Shown: positions 16,761-24,238 of the stretch, one piece after another | Layout of the letters: every line of letters starts with the position of its first letter | How positions within the stretch are numbered: position 1 is the stretch's first letter | Source: Lysinibacillus xylanilyticus | Lineage (GTDB): Bacteria; Bacillota; Bacilli; Bacillales_A; Planococcaceae | DNA: 33,636 nucleotides | Direction of reading: 5' to 3' | Assembly (NCBI RefSeq): GCF_001708185.1 | Contig: NZ_MDDN01000025.1 | Coordinates: forward strand, 1 to 33,636 | Translations under genes and position numbers: made by a program | The notes under the pieces: model-generated | Told to the model about the DNA's origin: nothing | Seen by the model: only the letters and a program-made list of their open reading frames with translations | The model's database searches: none

Positions 16761-18443
16761 TTACTTTACAATTTCAACCCATTTATAGCTAATGTCCGCC
16801 GAAAACGGATGTTCATATAAATTTTTTACATATGGCTTCGTCAAACGACTTATACCTTTTTGGAATGTCGGTGCAAATGCAACATCATCCATCATAATCT
16901 TTTCAGCTTGTTGCATTAATTTCCAACGTTCGGAAACATCAGAAGTTGTTTTAGCTTTTTTAATTAATGCATCAACCTCTTCATTTTTATAGTGAGATTG
17001 GTTGTAGTAAGCCGTGGATTCAAATAATTCAATATATGTCATAGGATCTTGATAATCAGGGCCCCAACCACCGTAGTCTAAATCATAGTCAACAGCCCCT
17101 TCTAATGCTAGCTTTTGCTTATTAGGTTGCATGTTGATTGTTAGCTCTAGACCTTTAAGATTTGTTTCTAATTGATTTTTAATAAATTCTGCAGCTTTTT
17201 TAGACTCTGCACGGTCATAAGTTAAAAACTCAAGTTTTACTTGATCTACCCCAAGCTCCTTTAAACCCGTAGCCCATGCTTCCTTTGCCAATTCAACATT
17301 TGTTTTATTCATATCACCGTTCCCTTCTCGGAAATCAACACCTTTTTCATCTGTTGATAATCCAAGGGGTACTAAAAAATATGCTGGAATAGAGCCATCC
17401 TGTAAAATCACATCTGCAAAGCCTTGTTTATCCCAAGCCATATCGATAGCTTTTCGAATGTTCTTGTTTGATAGGATTTTATTTTCATGGTTCATTCGGA
17501 TAAAATACGTATTCGGTTTTAAAAATGTTGAAAACTCTGGGCTATCTTTGTATTGAGCAACATACTCACTCGAAAGCTCAGCAGTGTCGATTTCTCCTGC
17601 TTCATATAAGTTGACAGCTGTTGCCGTATCTTTCACGATTTTTTGTGTGATTTTTGTAAGCTTCACACTGTCTTTATCCCAATAGTTTTCATTTTTTACG
17701 AATGTCCAGCCTTGACCATGCTGCCATGATTCCATTACGAACGGACCATTATAAATCATATTTGCTGCTTCTAACGCATATTGATCGCCTTGTGCTTCTG
17801 TGAATTCTTTGTTTAGTGGAAAGAACGGTGCGTACGTTGTTAAGCTTATGAAATATGGAATTGGAGCATTTAGTTGGACTTCCAATGTGTAATCGTTTAG
17901 CGCTTTAACGCCAATTTCATCTACTTTACCATATAGAGGATCGCCCTCTTTTTGAACACTCGCTGCATTTTTTATATCTAGCATTAAATAAGAATAAATT
18001 GCTTGCGTTTTAGGATTGATAGCTCTTTTCCAAGCGTATTCAAAATCATGTGCTGTAACAGGTGTACCATTACTCCACACAGCATCTTGGCGTAACTTAA
18101 ATGTATATACAGTACCATCCTCTGAAGCTTCATATGACTCTGCCATTCCTGGCACTGGTGTATTTTCTGGTCCGATACGGTACAACCCCTCAAATACAGA
18201 GTTCATTGCAGTAACTGCAAGTGCATCTACACTCCCTAATGAACTCATTGTTGCTAAATCCCCTCCCGCTACTAAATGCAGTTCCTGTCCAACAGTTGTG
18301 TCACCGTCAGTAGTAGACTCTTTGTCCGTACTATTGCCACCAGTTGGGCTAGCAGAAGAATTATCCTCCTTACCATAGCAGCCAACTAATACAACTAGCA
18401 TCAGCCCTAATAACACGACTAACCATTTTGTCTTTTTAGTCAT
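16761..18443 (-). CDS. oppA: Oligopeptide-binding lipoprotein OppA
   Basis: Extracytoplasmic substrate-binding protein (SBP family 5) of the Opp importer, 560 aa. Lipoprotein signal WLVVLLGLMLVVLVGC with the acylated Cys at 22, then a Ser/Thr/Gly-rich linker. The family-5 motif is AESYEASEDGTVYTFKLRQDAVWSNGTPVTAHDFEYAWKR (described here in parts: AESYEASEDG, YTFKLRQDAVWSNGTPVTA, DFEYAWKR). Of the two in-frame ATGs, 18443 has AAGGGGAA at proper distance; 18449 is too close. It is convergent with oppBCDF and divergent from the X-Pro peptidase; all three have their own -24/-12 sites. Confidence 0.94.
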   Translation of the reverse strand: MTKKTKWLVVLLGLMLVVLVGCYGKEDNSSASPTGGNSTDKESTTDGDTTVGQELHLVAGGDLATMSSLGSVDALAVTAMNSVFEGLYRIGPENTPVPGMAESYEASEDGTVYTFKLRQDAVWSNGTPVTAHDFEYAWKRAINPKTQAIYSYLMLDIKNAASVQKEGDPLYGKVDEIGVKALNDYTLEVQLNAPIPYFISLTTYAPFFPLNKEFTEAQGDQYALEAANMIYNGPFVMESWQHGQGWTFVKNENYWDKDSVKLTKITQKIVKDTATAVNLYEAGEIDTAELSSEYVAQYKDSPEFSTFLKPNTYFIRMNHENKILSNKNIRKAIDMAWDKQGFADVILQDGSIPAYFLVPLGLSTDEKGVDFREGNGDMNKTNVELAKEAWATGLKELGVDQVKLEFLTYDRAESKKAAEFIKNQLETNLKGLELTINMQPNKQKLALEGAVDYDLDYGGWGPDYQDPMTYIELFESTAYYNQSHYKNEEVDALIKKAKTTSDVSERWKLMQQAEKIMMDDVAFAPTFQKGISRLTKPYVKNLYEHPFSADISYKWVEIVK

Positions 18444-18465
18444 TGTCATTTCCCCTTTGATTTTA

Positions 18466-18487
18466 TTGCACGATTGCTACCGTGCAA
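18466..18487. promoter_or_regulatory. TTGCACG-N8-CGTGCAA dyad at the oppA start
   Basis: Perfect 7-bp arms. The dyad covers the predicted oppA transcription start (about 18488) and lies about 45-65 bp upstream of the peptidase -24 box. It could be an operator acting on both genes, an activator site for the peptidase promoter, or an RNA hairpin in the oppA leader. Confidence 0.45.
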
Positions 18488-18498
18488 CAAAACATATA

Positions 18499-18514
18499 TG
18501 CAATATTCGTGCCG
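18499..18514 (-). promoter_or_regulatory. oppA: Sigma-54 promoter of oppA
   Basis: Minus strand CGGCACGAATATTGCA: GG, ten bases, GC. The -24 part has CGG instead of TGG; the -12 TTGCA is perfect. Distance to the oppA ATG is about 55 bp. Confidence 0.8.
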
Positions 18515-18531
18515 ACACCATATTTTAATTT

Positions 18532-18547
18532 TGGCACAAATCTTGCA
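18532..18547 (+). promoter_or_regulatory. Sigma-54 promoter of the X-Pro peptidase
   Basis: TGGCACAAATCTTGCA: GG (18533-18534), ten bases, GC (18545-18546). Predicted start is near 18558, just before GGGGGAA and the ATG at 18575. It is back-to-back with the oppA promoter. Confidence 0.87.
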
Positions 18548-18574
18548 GTATATTTAAAAAGGGGGAATTATAAC

Positions 18575-19639
18575 ATGTCACTACTAGAACAATTACGTGT
18601 ATCATTACGAGCTCAACAATCGGATGTTCTCATCATAACGAGTCATCAAAACCGTCGTTATTTAACAGGATTTACAGGCAGTGCAGGTACAGTAGTAATT
18701 ACACCGACTCAAGCACTTTTACTCGTAGATTTCCGTTACACACAGCAAGCAACAAAACAAAGTAAAGAATTTGATGTTCGTGAAATCGATCGCAGCCGTT
18801 TATATGAAACTATCCAAGAAATTTTAGACACAGAATCTATCCAAACAGTTGGTTTTGAGCAACAACATGTTACTTATGAGGTATATCAATTAATGTCTAG
18901 TAAATTAACAGCAACATTAAAGCCGCTATCTAATATTGTGGAAAATTTACGCATGATAAAAACACCAGAAGAAATTGAATTGATTAAGAAAGCAGCGTGG
19001 ATTTCAGATGAGGCATTCAAATATATTTTGACATTTATTAAACCAGGAGTGTCAGAAATTGATATCGCAAATGAGTTAGAGTTTCATATGCGTAAAAACG
19101 GAGCTACTGGAGCTGCATTCGATATAATTATTGCTTCTGGTCATCGTTCTGCACTTCCGCATGGTGTTGCATCTGACAAAATAATTGAAGAAGGTGATAT
19201 GCTGACACTTGATTTTGGTGCCTATTATCAAGGCTATCGTTCAGATATGACAAGAACAATTGCAGTTGGCGAACCACCTGAAAAACTAATGGAAATATAC
19301 CAAATCGTTTATGACTCATTACAAATTGCTCTATCTAGTATGAAGGCTGGTATTACTGGAAAAGAAGCAGACAGCTTTTCACGAGATTTCATAAAAGCTA
19401 AAGGCTATGGACAAAATTATGGACACGGTTCGGGGCACGGGATCGGCTTAGATATTCATGAAAATATTTTTATGTCTACAGTATGCGAAGACATCCTAGA
19501 AGAGAATATGGTGCTTACTGTTGAGCCTGGTATTTACATTCCTGATTTTGGCGGAGTACGTATAGAAGATGATGTCATCGTTACAAAAAACGGAGTTGAA
19601 GTTATCACACACTCACCAAAAGAGCTTATTATTTTATAA
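18575..19639 (+). CDS. Xaa-Pro peptidase (M24B, YqhT/PepQ-like)
   Basis: Cytosolic metallopeptidase (354 aa) of the pita-bread fold, expected to cleave X-Pro bonds in di- or oligopeptides. The N-terminal creatinase-like domain is about 1-125 and the catalytic domain 130-350. The five metal ligands are present: D213 (LDFG), D224 (SDMTRT), H288 (HGSGHGIG), E317 (VEPG) and E331 (RIEDD). Start at the ATG with GGGGGAA upstream; an upstream open frame overlaps the promoter. Aminopeptidase P and prolidase cannot be separated by eye. Its sigma-54 promoter and opp neighbours suggest a role in degrading imported proline/hydroxyproline peptides. Confidence 0.92.
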   Translation: MSLLEQLRVSLRAQQSDVLIITSHQNRRYLTGFTGSAGTVVITPTQALLLVDFRYTQQATKQSKEFDVREIDRSRLYETIQEILDTESIQTVGFEQQHVTYEVYQLMSSKLTATLKPLSNIVENLRMIKTPEEIELIKKAAWISDEAFKYILTFIKPGVSEIDIANELEFHMRKNGATGAAFDIIIASGHRSALPHGVASDKIIEEGDMLTLDFGAYYQGYRSDMTRTIAVGEPPEKLMEIYQIVYDSLQIALSSMKAGITGKEADSFSRDFIKAKGYGQNYGHGSGHGIGLDIHENIFMSTVCEDILEENMVLTVEPGIYIPDFGGVRIEDDVIVTKNGVEVITHSPKELIIL

Positions 19640-19707
19640 AGTAACCTTTTAATTTTGAAAAAGTGTATTGTTGGTATGAAAGCCTATGGATTGGAGGGAG
19701 GCTCGGA

Positions 19708-19755
19708 CCATACTAAAGGAAAGCGTCTCCCGGAATGAAATTCACAGTCAAGTAC
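19708..19755. repeat. AGGAAAGCG-type repeat, copy 1
   Basis: CCATACTAAAGGAAAGCG then TCTCCCGGAATGAAATT and CAGTCAAGTAC. The same string with few changes occurs at 31264-31305. Its reverse complement contains CGCTTTCC, shared with the 11774 family, so the two may be related. Confidence 0.65.
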
Positions 19756-19825
19756 ATATGTTGGTAAAGAGCCCTTTTTCATTATTTATACACACTCTTA
19801 ATAATGTTCATTTTTTTGACACATT

Positions 19826-20005
19826 ATCAATTATGCCTCGGCATAATTGCGTCCGGAATCGGCTTTGTGCTTAGGCCTGCGTGATGCAGGTCAGTTAGCC
19901 GTTATCGCATGGATGCGATGATTTTAGACTAACATCCTTTATGAACTCTTTTCCGATTCCATGACATCCACCGGAGGCTTTAGGCCAACACGAAGTTAAA
20001 TATCT
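19826..20005. repeat. Structured dispersed element, copy C
   Basis: Hairpin AATTATGC-CTCG-GCATAATT (19829-19848), then GTCCGGAATCGGCTTTGTG. P1 is CCTGC-GTGAT-GCAGG (19876-19890). P2 is GTTAGCC (19894-19900) with GACTAAC (19927-19933). P3 is ATCGCAT-GG-ATGCGAT (19904-19919). A fragment of another copy (CCGGAGGCTTTAGGCCAACA, about 19970-19997) follows. Together with the hairpin at 20012 it fills the 480-bp gap between the peptidase gene and rpoN; no gene is visible there. Confidence 0.78.
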
Positions 20006-20011
20006 TTATAA

Positions 20012-20059
20012 TAGACATTTATCACTAAAGCTCCTTTTTACTTTAGTGATAAATGTCTA
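20012..20059. repeat. 19-bp-arm perfect hairpin before rpoN
   Basis: TAGACATTTATCACTAAAG (20012-20030) is perfectly complementary to 20041-20059, with loop CTCCTTTTTA. No U-tract follows. It lies 77 bp before the rpoN start and has the same design as 5494-5542 (long arms, pyrimidine-rich loop ending CTTTTTA). Confidence 0.85.
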
Positions 20060-20135
20060 GAATTATTGTCACTATTACTCAAGAGCATCATTTTCTATAG
20101 ATTTAAATACTTAAATGGAGAATGGAGGTTTTAAA

Positions 20136-21419
20136 ATGCAGCTTTCTATCAAACAAACTCAAGATTTGAATTTAGTGATGACTGCACAACTTCGTCAAGC
20201 CATCGAGTTACTACAATATTCTACACTAGAGTTAGAACAGTATATTCGTGAACAAGAGCTCGAAAATCCATTAGTAGAGTTAAATGAACCGAGATTTCAA
20301 GAACGTACACATTTTTCAAAAGGTGTTAGCCGTCACACAAATATCTTGGAACATGTAACTAAATATGAAAAAAATATTCGTGATGATTTATTTGAGGAAA
20401 TTAAGCTAACCTTCCATGAAGATAAGGACATTAAACTGCTTAAACATATTGTTTATCATTTGGATGACAACGGCTACTATGAACAACCAATGACACCGAC
20501 TTATCAAGATCATGAAATCGAAAAGGGCATTCACTTATTACAAAACATTGGACCACTTGGTGTTGGGGCACGGAATTTGAAAGAATGCCTGCTATTACAA
20601 ACAATGTATTGTGAAAATAGCCCTGCTCATACGGAAACAGTAATTTCCTTTTATCTTGATGAACTTGCTAACCAGAAATGGAAACAAATTTCTGACAAGT
20701 TAGATATATCCCTTTATGAATTGCAAGGAATTTATCGATTCATCCAAACTTTGCAGCCTAAACTTAGCTCACTGTTTCATCAGGAAGCTACACATCATCA
20801 TACACCGGATATTATTGTTGAGATTGTTGATGGTGCCATCATTTTTTCATTAAATGATTATTATTTACCTAAAATCAATATACATGCGGACTATGCACCA
20901 TACATTACTGCCAATTCCTCTGAAAAGAGTTATTTTAAAAAGTATTTATCAGACTATCAATGGCTAGTTAACAGTATTGAGCAGCGCCGAAATACAATTA
21001 TTAAAATCATGAAGGCACTTATTGAAAAGCAAAAAGGCTTTTTTACACATGGCTTTGATGCTATAGAGCCTCTTACTTTGCGTGAAATTGCTGAACAAAT
21101 TGAAGTACATGAATCGACAGTTAGCCGAGTGACAACGAATAAATATGTACAAACGGCTTTCGGGACATTTGAACTTCGAGATTTATTCACTTCTAAATTA
21201 CAAACAGCAAATGGTAACAGTGTTTCACAAATAAAGGTAAAATCGCTTTTGTCTGACTATATTAAAACTGAGAATAAAAAGAGGCCTTTCTCAGATCAAA
21301 AAATTGCCGAGCATTTCAACACTATACTTGGTATCGAAATATCACGTCGTACAATAGCAAAATATCGTAAAGAAATGAACATTCCGTCATCTACAAGACG
21401 TAAAGTGATTCAATTTTAA
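20136..21419 (+). CDS. rpoN: RNA polymerase sigma-54 factor RpoN (SigL)
   Basis: Sigma-54 directs RNA polymerase to -24/-12 promoters and needs an AAA+ activator for open-complex formation. The 427-residue protein has the activator-contacting region I (LSIKQTQDLNLVMTAQLRQA...ELENPLVEL), a core-binding middle, a helix-turn-helix (EIAEQIEVHESTVSRVTTNKY in parts: EIAEQIEVHE, STVSRVTTNK), YVQTAFGTFELRDLF, and the RpoN box SRRTIAKYRKEM near the C-terminus. GGAGG precedes the ATG at 20136; an in-frame ATG seven codons upstream lacks such a site. It lies within an array of six sigma-54 promoters. No -24/-12 element was found before rpoN itself. Confidence 0.97.
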   Translation: MQLSIKQTQDLNLVMTAQLRQAIELLQYSTLELEQYIREQELENPLVELNEPRFQERTHFSKGVSRHTNILEHVTKYEKNIRDDLFEEIKLTFHEDKDIKLLKHIVYHLDDNGYYEQPMTPTYQDHEIEKGIHLLQNIGPLGVGARNLKECLLLQTMYCENSPAHTETVISFYLDELANQKWKQISDKLDISLYELQGIYRFIQTLQPKLSSLFHQEATHHHTPDIIVEIVDGAIIFSLNDYYLPKINIHADYAPYITANSSEKSYFKKYLSDYQWLVNSIEQRRNTIIKIMKALIEKQKGFFTHGFDAIEPLTLREIAEQIEVHESTVSRVTTNKYVQTAFGTFELRDLFTSKLQTANGNSVSQIKVKSLLSDYIKTENKKRPFSDQKIAEHFNTILGIEISRRTIAKYRKEMNIPSSTRRKVIQF

Positions 21420-21453
21420 AAGGGGCTACTCTCAGTTAAGTAGCTCCTTTTTA
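21418..21453 (+). terminator. rpoN: Terminator of rpoN
   Basis: AAAAGGGGCTACT / AGTAGCTCCTTTTT with one mismatch, overlapping the stop codon and ending in five T. Confidence 0.9.
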
Positions 21454-21465
21454 AATGTATGAAGG

Positions 21466-21540
21466 CCCACCACCATAATGTGGGGTGATTTCCGTTCCGA
21501 CTGTAGGTCTTTCCTTGGGGCGTCCGATGAGCGACTTGAG
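21466..21540. repeat. GTTGATTTCCGTTCC repeat, truncated copy
   Basis: CACCATAATGTGGGGTGATT, then TCCGTTCCGACTG and CTTTCCTTGGGGCGTCCGA aligns with the left arm of the 11774 element over about 60 bp and then diverges; the right arm is absent. Confidence 0.75.
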
Positions 21541-21611
21541 GCAAAAGAATGACATATGTTTTAACAATTATCTTCCCACTTTTGATAAAGAGCCTATATG
21601 AAGGAATCCAC

Positions 21612-23096
21612 TTAGTTTTGCTTCATATTTACGAAGACACTTTTAACTTCCGTATAGTTGGACAAGCCATATTCGCCGCCCATTTCGCGACCAACACCTG
21701 ATTGCTTGTAACCTCCGAATGGCATCGTTTCCCACTCTAAACCAAAATCATTAATCCATACCGTTCCTGCTTGTAGCTTACTGGCGATATAATGTGCTTT
21801 TTTCACATTTTCAGTCCAAATGCTTGCTGCGAGTCCATACTTACTATCATTTGCACGAGCAATCACTTCTTCCACTGTGTCAAATGAGAAAATAGACATA
21901 ACCGGTCCGAAAATTTCTTCACGAGCAATTGTCATATCATCCTGTACATCAGCAAATACAGTTGGTTGTACAAAATAACCTTTGTTAAATTCGCGCTCCC
22001 CACCTGCTACTAGGCGTGCACCTTCTTCTTTTCCTTTTTCAATGAAACCAAGTACTGTATTTAGTTGTTTTTGTGAAACAAGTGGCCCCATATCTGTTTC
22101 TGAATCCAGCCCCGGTCCTAATTTTAATGCTTTTGCTTTTTCGGCAAGTCGCTCAACAAACTGAGCGTATAAGCTACTGTGTACAAAGACCCTTGTACAT
22201 GCACTACAATTTTGTCCGTGATTGTACATTGTCCCAGCAAATGTTCCTTCTATTGCCTCTTCTACGTCAGCATCTTGTAAAACGATTGCTGGAGATTTAC
22301 CTCCAAGCTCCAATGTTACACTTTTCACATCGTCTGCTGCTTTTTTCATGACGTGAATTCCTGTCTTTGTGGATCCAGTGAATGCTACCTTTGCTACACC
22401 TTTATGTGTAACAACAGCTTCACCTGCTTCACCTGTGCCTGGTACGATGTTCACAACACCATCTGGGAAGCCAGCTTGTTTTATTAATTGACCTACGTAC
22501 AATAGCGATAATGGCGTTTCCGCTGCAGGTTTAATAACAACTGTACAACCTACTGCTAATGCCGAGCCTAATTTCCATGCAGCCATTGCAAGCGGAAAAT
22601 TCCATGGAATGATTTGCCCTACAACCCCTACTGGCTCATGGACAATGTAGTTTAAGTAATCCTTTGATACTTGCACCGTTTTTCCTGTTATGTTTGTTGC
22701 CCATCCTGCATAATAACGGAAATGTTGTACAGTACCGTCCACATCATCAGCTAAAGCCGTTTTGTATGGCTTACCATTATCTAATGATTCTAGCTGTGCA
22801 AGTTCTTCCCGATGCTCCTCTAGTAGATCTGCAAATTTATAAATAATACGTGAGCGTTCTGCTGCATCCATGATGGACCATTCATCATCAAATGCTTTTT
22901 GTGCAGCCAATACAGCTATGTCGATATCTTTAGCTTGTGCTTCATGTACTGTTGCAATTACCTCTTCATTTGCGGGATTTAATACTTCAAATGTTTTACC
23001 TGATTGAGAATGTACATATTCACCATTAATATATAAACCAATTGTCGATTGTAAAAATTCCTTCACCTTTGGTTTCAATGTTAATAATGCCTCCAT
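21612..23096 (-). CDS. Aldehyde dehydrogenase, likely 2-oxoglutarate semialdehyde dehydrogenase
   Basis: NAD(P)+-dependent ALDH (494 aa), expected to oxidise 2-oxoglutarate semialdehyde (2,5-dioxopentanoate) to 2-oxoglutarate as the last hydroxyproline step. PWNFP cofactor site near 164-168, FTGSTKTG near 239-246, general base E263 in LELGGKSP, nucleophile C297 in GQNCSACTR, and the C-terminal PFGGYKQSG. The frame is open for 76 more codons upstream, but those are encoded by the tandem repeats at 23139-23240. The ATG at 23096 with GGGGTGG gives the family length. Specificity is inferred from the operon; betaine-aldehyde-type ALDHs look alike. Confidence 0.88.
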   Translation of the reverse strand: MEALLTLKPKVKEFLQSTIGLYINGEYVHSQSGKTFEVLNPANEEVIATVHEAQAKDIDIAVLAAQKAFDDEWSIMDAAERSRIIYKFADLLEEHREELAQLESLDNGKPYKTALADDVDGTVQHFRYYAGWATNITGKTVQVSKDYLNYIVHEPVGVVGQIIPWNFPLAMAAWKLGSALAVGCTVVIKPAAETPLSLLYVGQLIKQAGFPDGVVNIVPGTGEAGEAVVTHKGVAKVAFTGSTKTGIHVMKKAADDVKSVTLELGGKSPAIVLQDADVEEAIEGTFAGTMYNHGQNCSACTRVFVHSSLYAQFVERLAEKAKALKLGPGLDSETDMGPLVSQKQLNTVLGFIEKGKEEGARLVAGGEREFNKGYFVQPTVFADVQDDMTIAREEIFGPVMSIFSFDTVEEVIARANDSKYGLAASIWTENVKKAHYIASKLQAGTVWINDFGLEWETMPFGGYKQSGVGREMGGEYGLSNYTEVKSVFVNMKQN

Positions 23097-23138
23097 TTTG
23101 CCACCCCTTCTTATCATCAATTTCACCTTGGCTTCATT

Positions 23139-23240
23139 GTTGCTGCCGCTTCGCTTTCGCACAGAAAACTTTTGTTGCTGCCGCTTTGCTTTCGCACAGA
23201 AAACTTTTGTTGCTGCCGCTTCGCTTTTGCTACAGATAAA
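23139..23240. repeat. 35-bp tandem unit, 2.9 copies
   Basis: Copies start at 23139, 23174 and 23209. Each reads GTTGCTGCCGCTTYGCTTTC, then GCACAGAAAACTTTT, and the last is truncated (GCTACAGATAAAC). They lie within the operon between the deaminase and aldehyde dehydrogenase genes. Same family as 4600-4666 and 16404-16435. Confidence 0.88.
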
Positions 23241-23251
23241 CATTGCGATTG

Positions 23252-23306
23252 GATTTTGAATTGTGCCCAGGCCTGCGCGAGGACCAACACGATTCCTTTC
23301 AAAATC
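23252..23306. repeat. Inverted repeat overlapping the deaminase stop
   Basis: GATTTTGAA (23252-23260) pairs with TTCAAAATC (23298-23306), enclosing CAGGCCTGCGCGAGGACC and AACACG, which recalls the P1 region of the structured element. The right arm includes the deaminase stop codon. Without a U-tract it may act as an mRNA stability or processing hairpin rather than a full terminator. Confidence 0.6.
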
Positions 23307-24207
23307 ACTTATGCTCGATAACAAGTACGTCTAAGTCAGCCATGATTGCTTTTAGTTGTGCATCTTCTTCCTCTGTTAATGGGAGACGCGGTAAACGACA
23401 AGGTCCGCCCGCCCAGCCCTTTAATTCCATTGCACGTTTTGCAATTTGTACGTATTTACCTGATCCTTCTAAAAACGCACATAATGGTAATAAACGATCG
23501 TAAATAGCCCATGCTTCATCTAGATTCCCATCTTGCACATTGTTATACAATTCCGTTACAAGTTCAGGCACGATGTTTCCTGATACAGAAATCCAACCAA
23601 CCGCACCAACAAGGAATGATTCAATTGCTAAATCTTCTGAACCACAAAACACTTTAATGTTGTCTTGTCCTTGACGCACAATATCACGCGCTTTGCCGAT
23701 GCTACCGCTGGATTCTTTAATATGTGTAATGTTTGGTACATCTCGGCCCACTTTTAATATTGTTTCTAAGCCAATATCCACACCAGAAGTGAATGGATTA
23801 TTATAAATCATAATTGGGAAGCTTACTGATTCTGCAACTGATTTAAAATGTAAATAGATTTCTTCATCTTTGGGATGTGCGTAATAAGAGTTAATGAGCA
23901 AAGCTGCATCTGCTCCTGCTTGTTCAGCCTGTTGTGTATACGCGATTGCCTCTGCTGTTGTTTCTGCAGCCGTACCAACAATTAATGTAATACGCCCTTT
24001 AATTTGATCAACCGCTACTTCTACTGCTTTAAAGCGCTCTTCTTTAGATAAACTTACGAATTCGCCTGTGCTACCGTTAATGGCAATACCTTTTACGCCA
24101 GCTTCAATAAAATTCTCGATGTTTTGACGGAAGCCTTCCCAATCGATGTCTGTTTGGTTTAACATTGGCGTTACTAATACTGGAAATGAACCTTCTAATT
24201 TTTTCAT
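23305..24207 (-). CDS. DapA-family deaminase, likely for the hydroxyproline pathway
   Basis: TIM-barrel class I aldolase family (300 aa). Schiff-base lysine K164 in HIKESSG, proton-relay tyrosine Y135 in IYNNP and the substrate carboxylate site GSTGEF at 45-50. By context it is delta1-pyrroline-4-hydroxy-2-carboxylate deaminase, which makes 2-oxoglutarate semialdehyde and ammonia from the oxidised D-hydroxyproline. True dihydrodipicolinate synthase is the alternative, but a lysine gene inside this operon is unlikely. AGGAGG lies eight bases before the ATG. Third from last in the minus-strand operon, 32 bp after the degenerate racemase-like gene. Confidence 0.88.
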   Translation of the reverse strand: MKKLEGSFPVLVTPMLNQTDIDWEGFRQNIENFIEAGVKGIAINGSTGEFVSLSKEERFKAVEVAVDQIKGRITLIVGTAAETTAEAIAYTQQAEQAGADAALLINSYYAHPKDEEIYLHFKSVAESVSFPIMIYNNPFTSGVDIGLETILKVGRDVPNITHIKESSGSIGKARDIVRQGQDNIKVFCGSEDLAIESFLVGAVGWISVSGNIVPELVTELYNNVQDGNLDEAWAIYDRLLPLCAFLEGSGKYVQIAKRAMELKGWAGGPCRLPRLPLTEEEDAQLKAIMADLDVLVIEHK

Positions 24208-24238
24208 GCTTCTTTCCTCCTAAGTAATTCAATTATAT

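Noticed and set aside
22425..22441. Further GG-N10-GC match inside the aldehyde dehydrogenase gene (minus strand)
   Set aside because: The -12 part reads AAGC, not TTGC, and it lies inside coding sequence with no gene start downstream.
23139..23240. CRISPR-like array
   Set aside because: Repeats of about 27 bp are separated by only about 8 near-identical bases, with no unique spacers and no cas genes; it is a simple tandem repeat.
23097..23324. 76-residue N-terminal extension of the aldehyde dehydrogenase
   Set aside because: It is encoded by the tandem repeats; the ATG at 23096 has a ribosome-binding site and gives normal family length.
23305..24207. Biosynthetic dihydrodipicolinate synthase (dapA)
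   Set aside because: The fold and catalytic residues fit, but the operon consists of hydroxyproline catabolic genes under a sigma-54 promoter, so the deaminase role is more likely.
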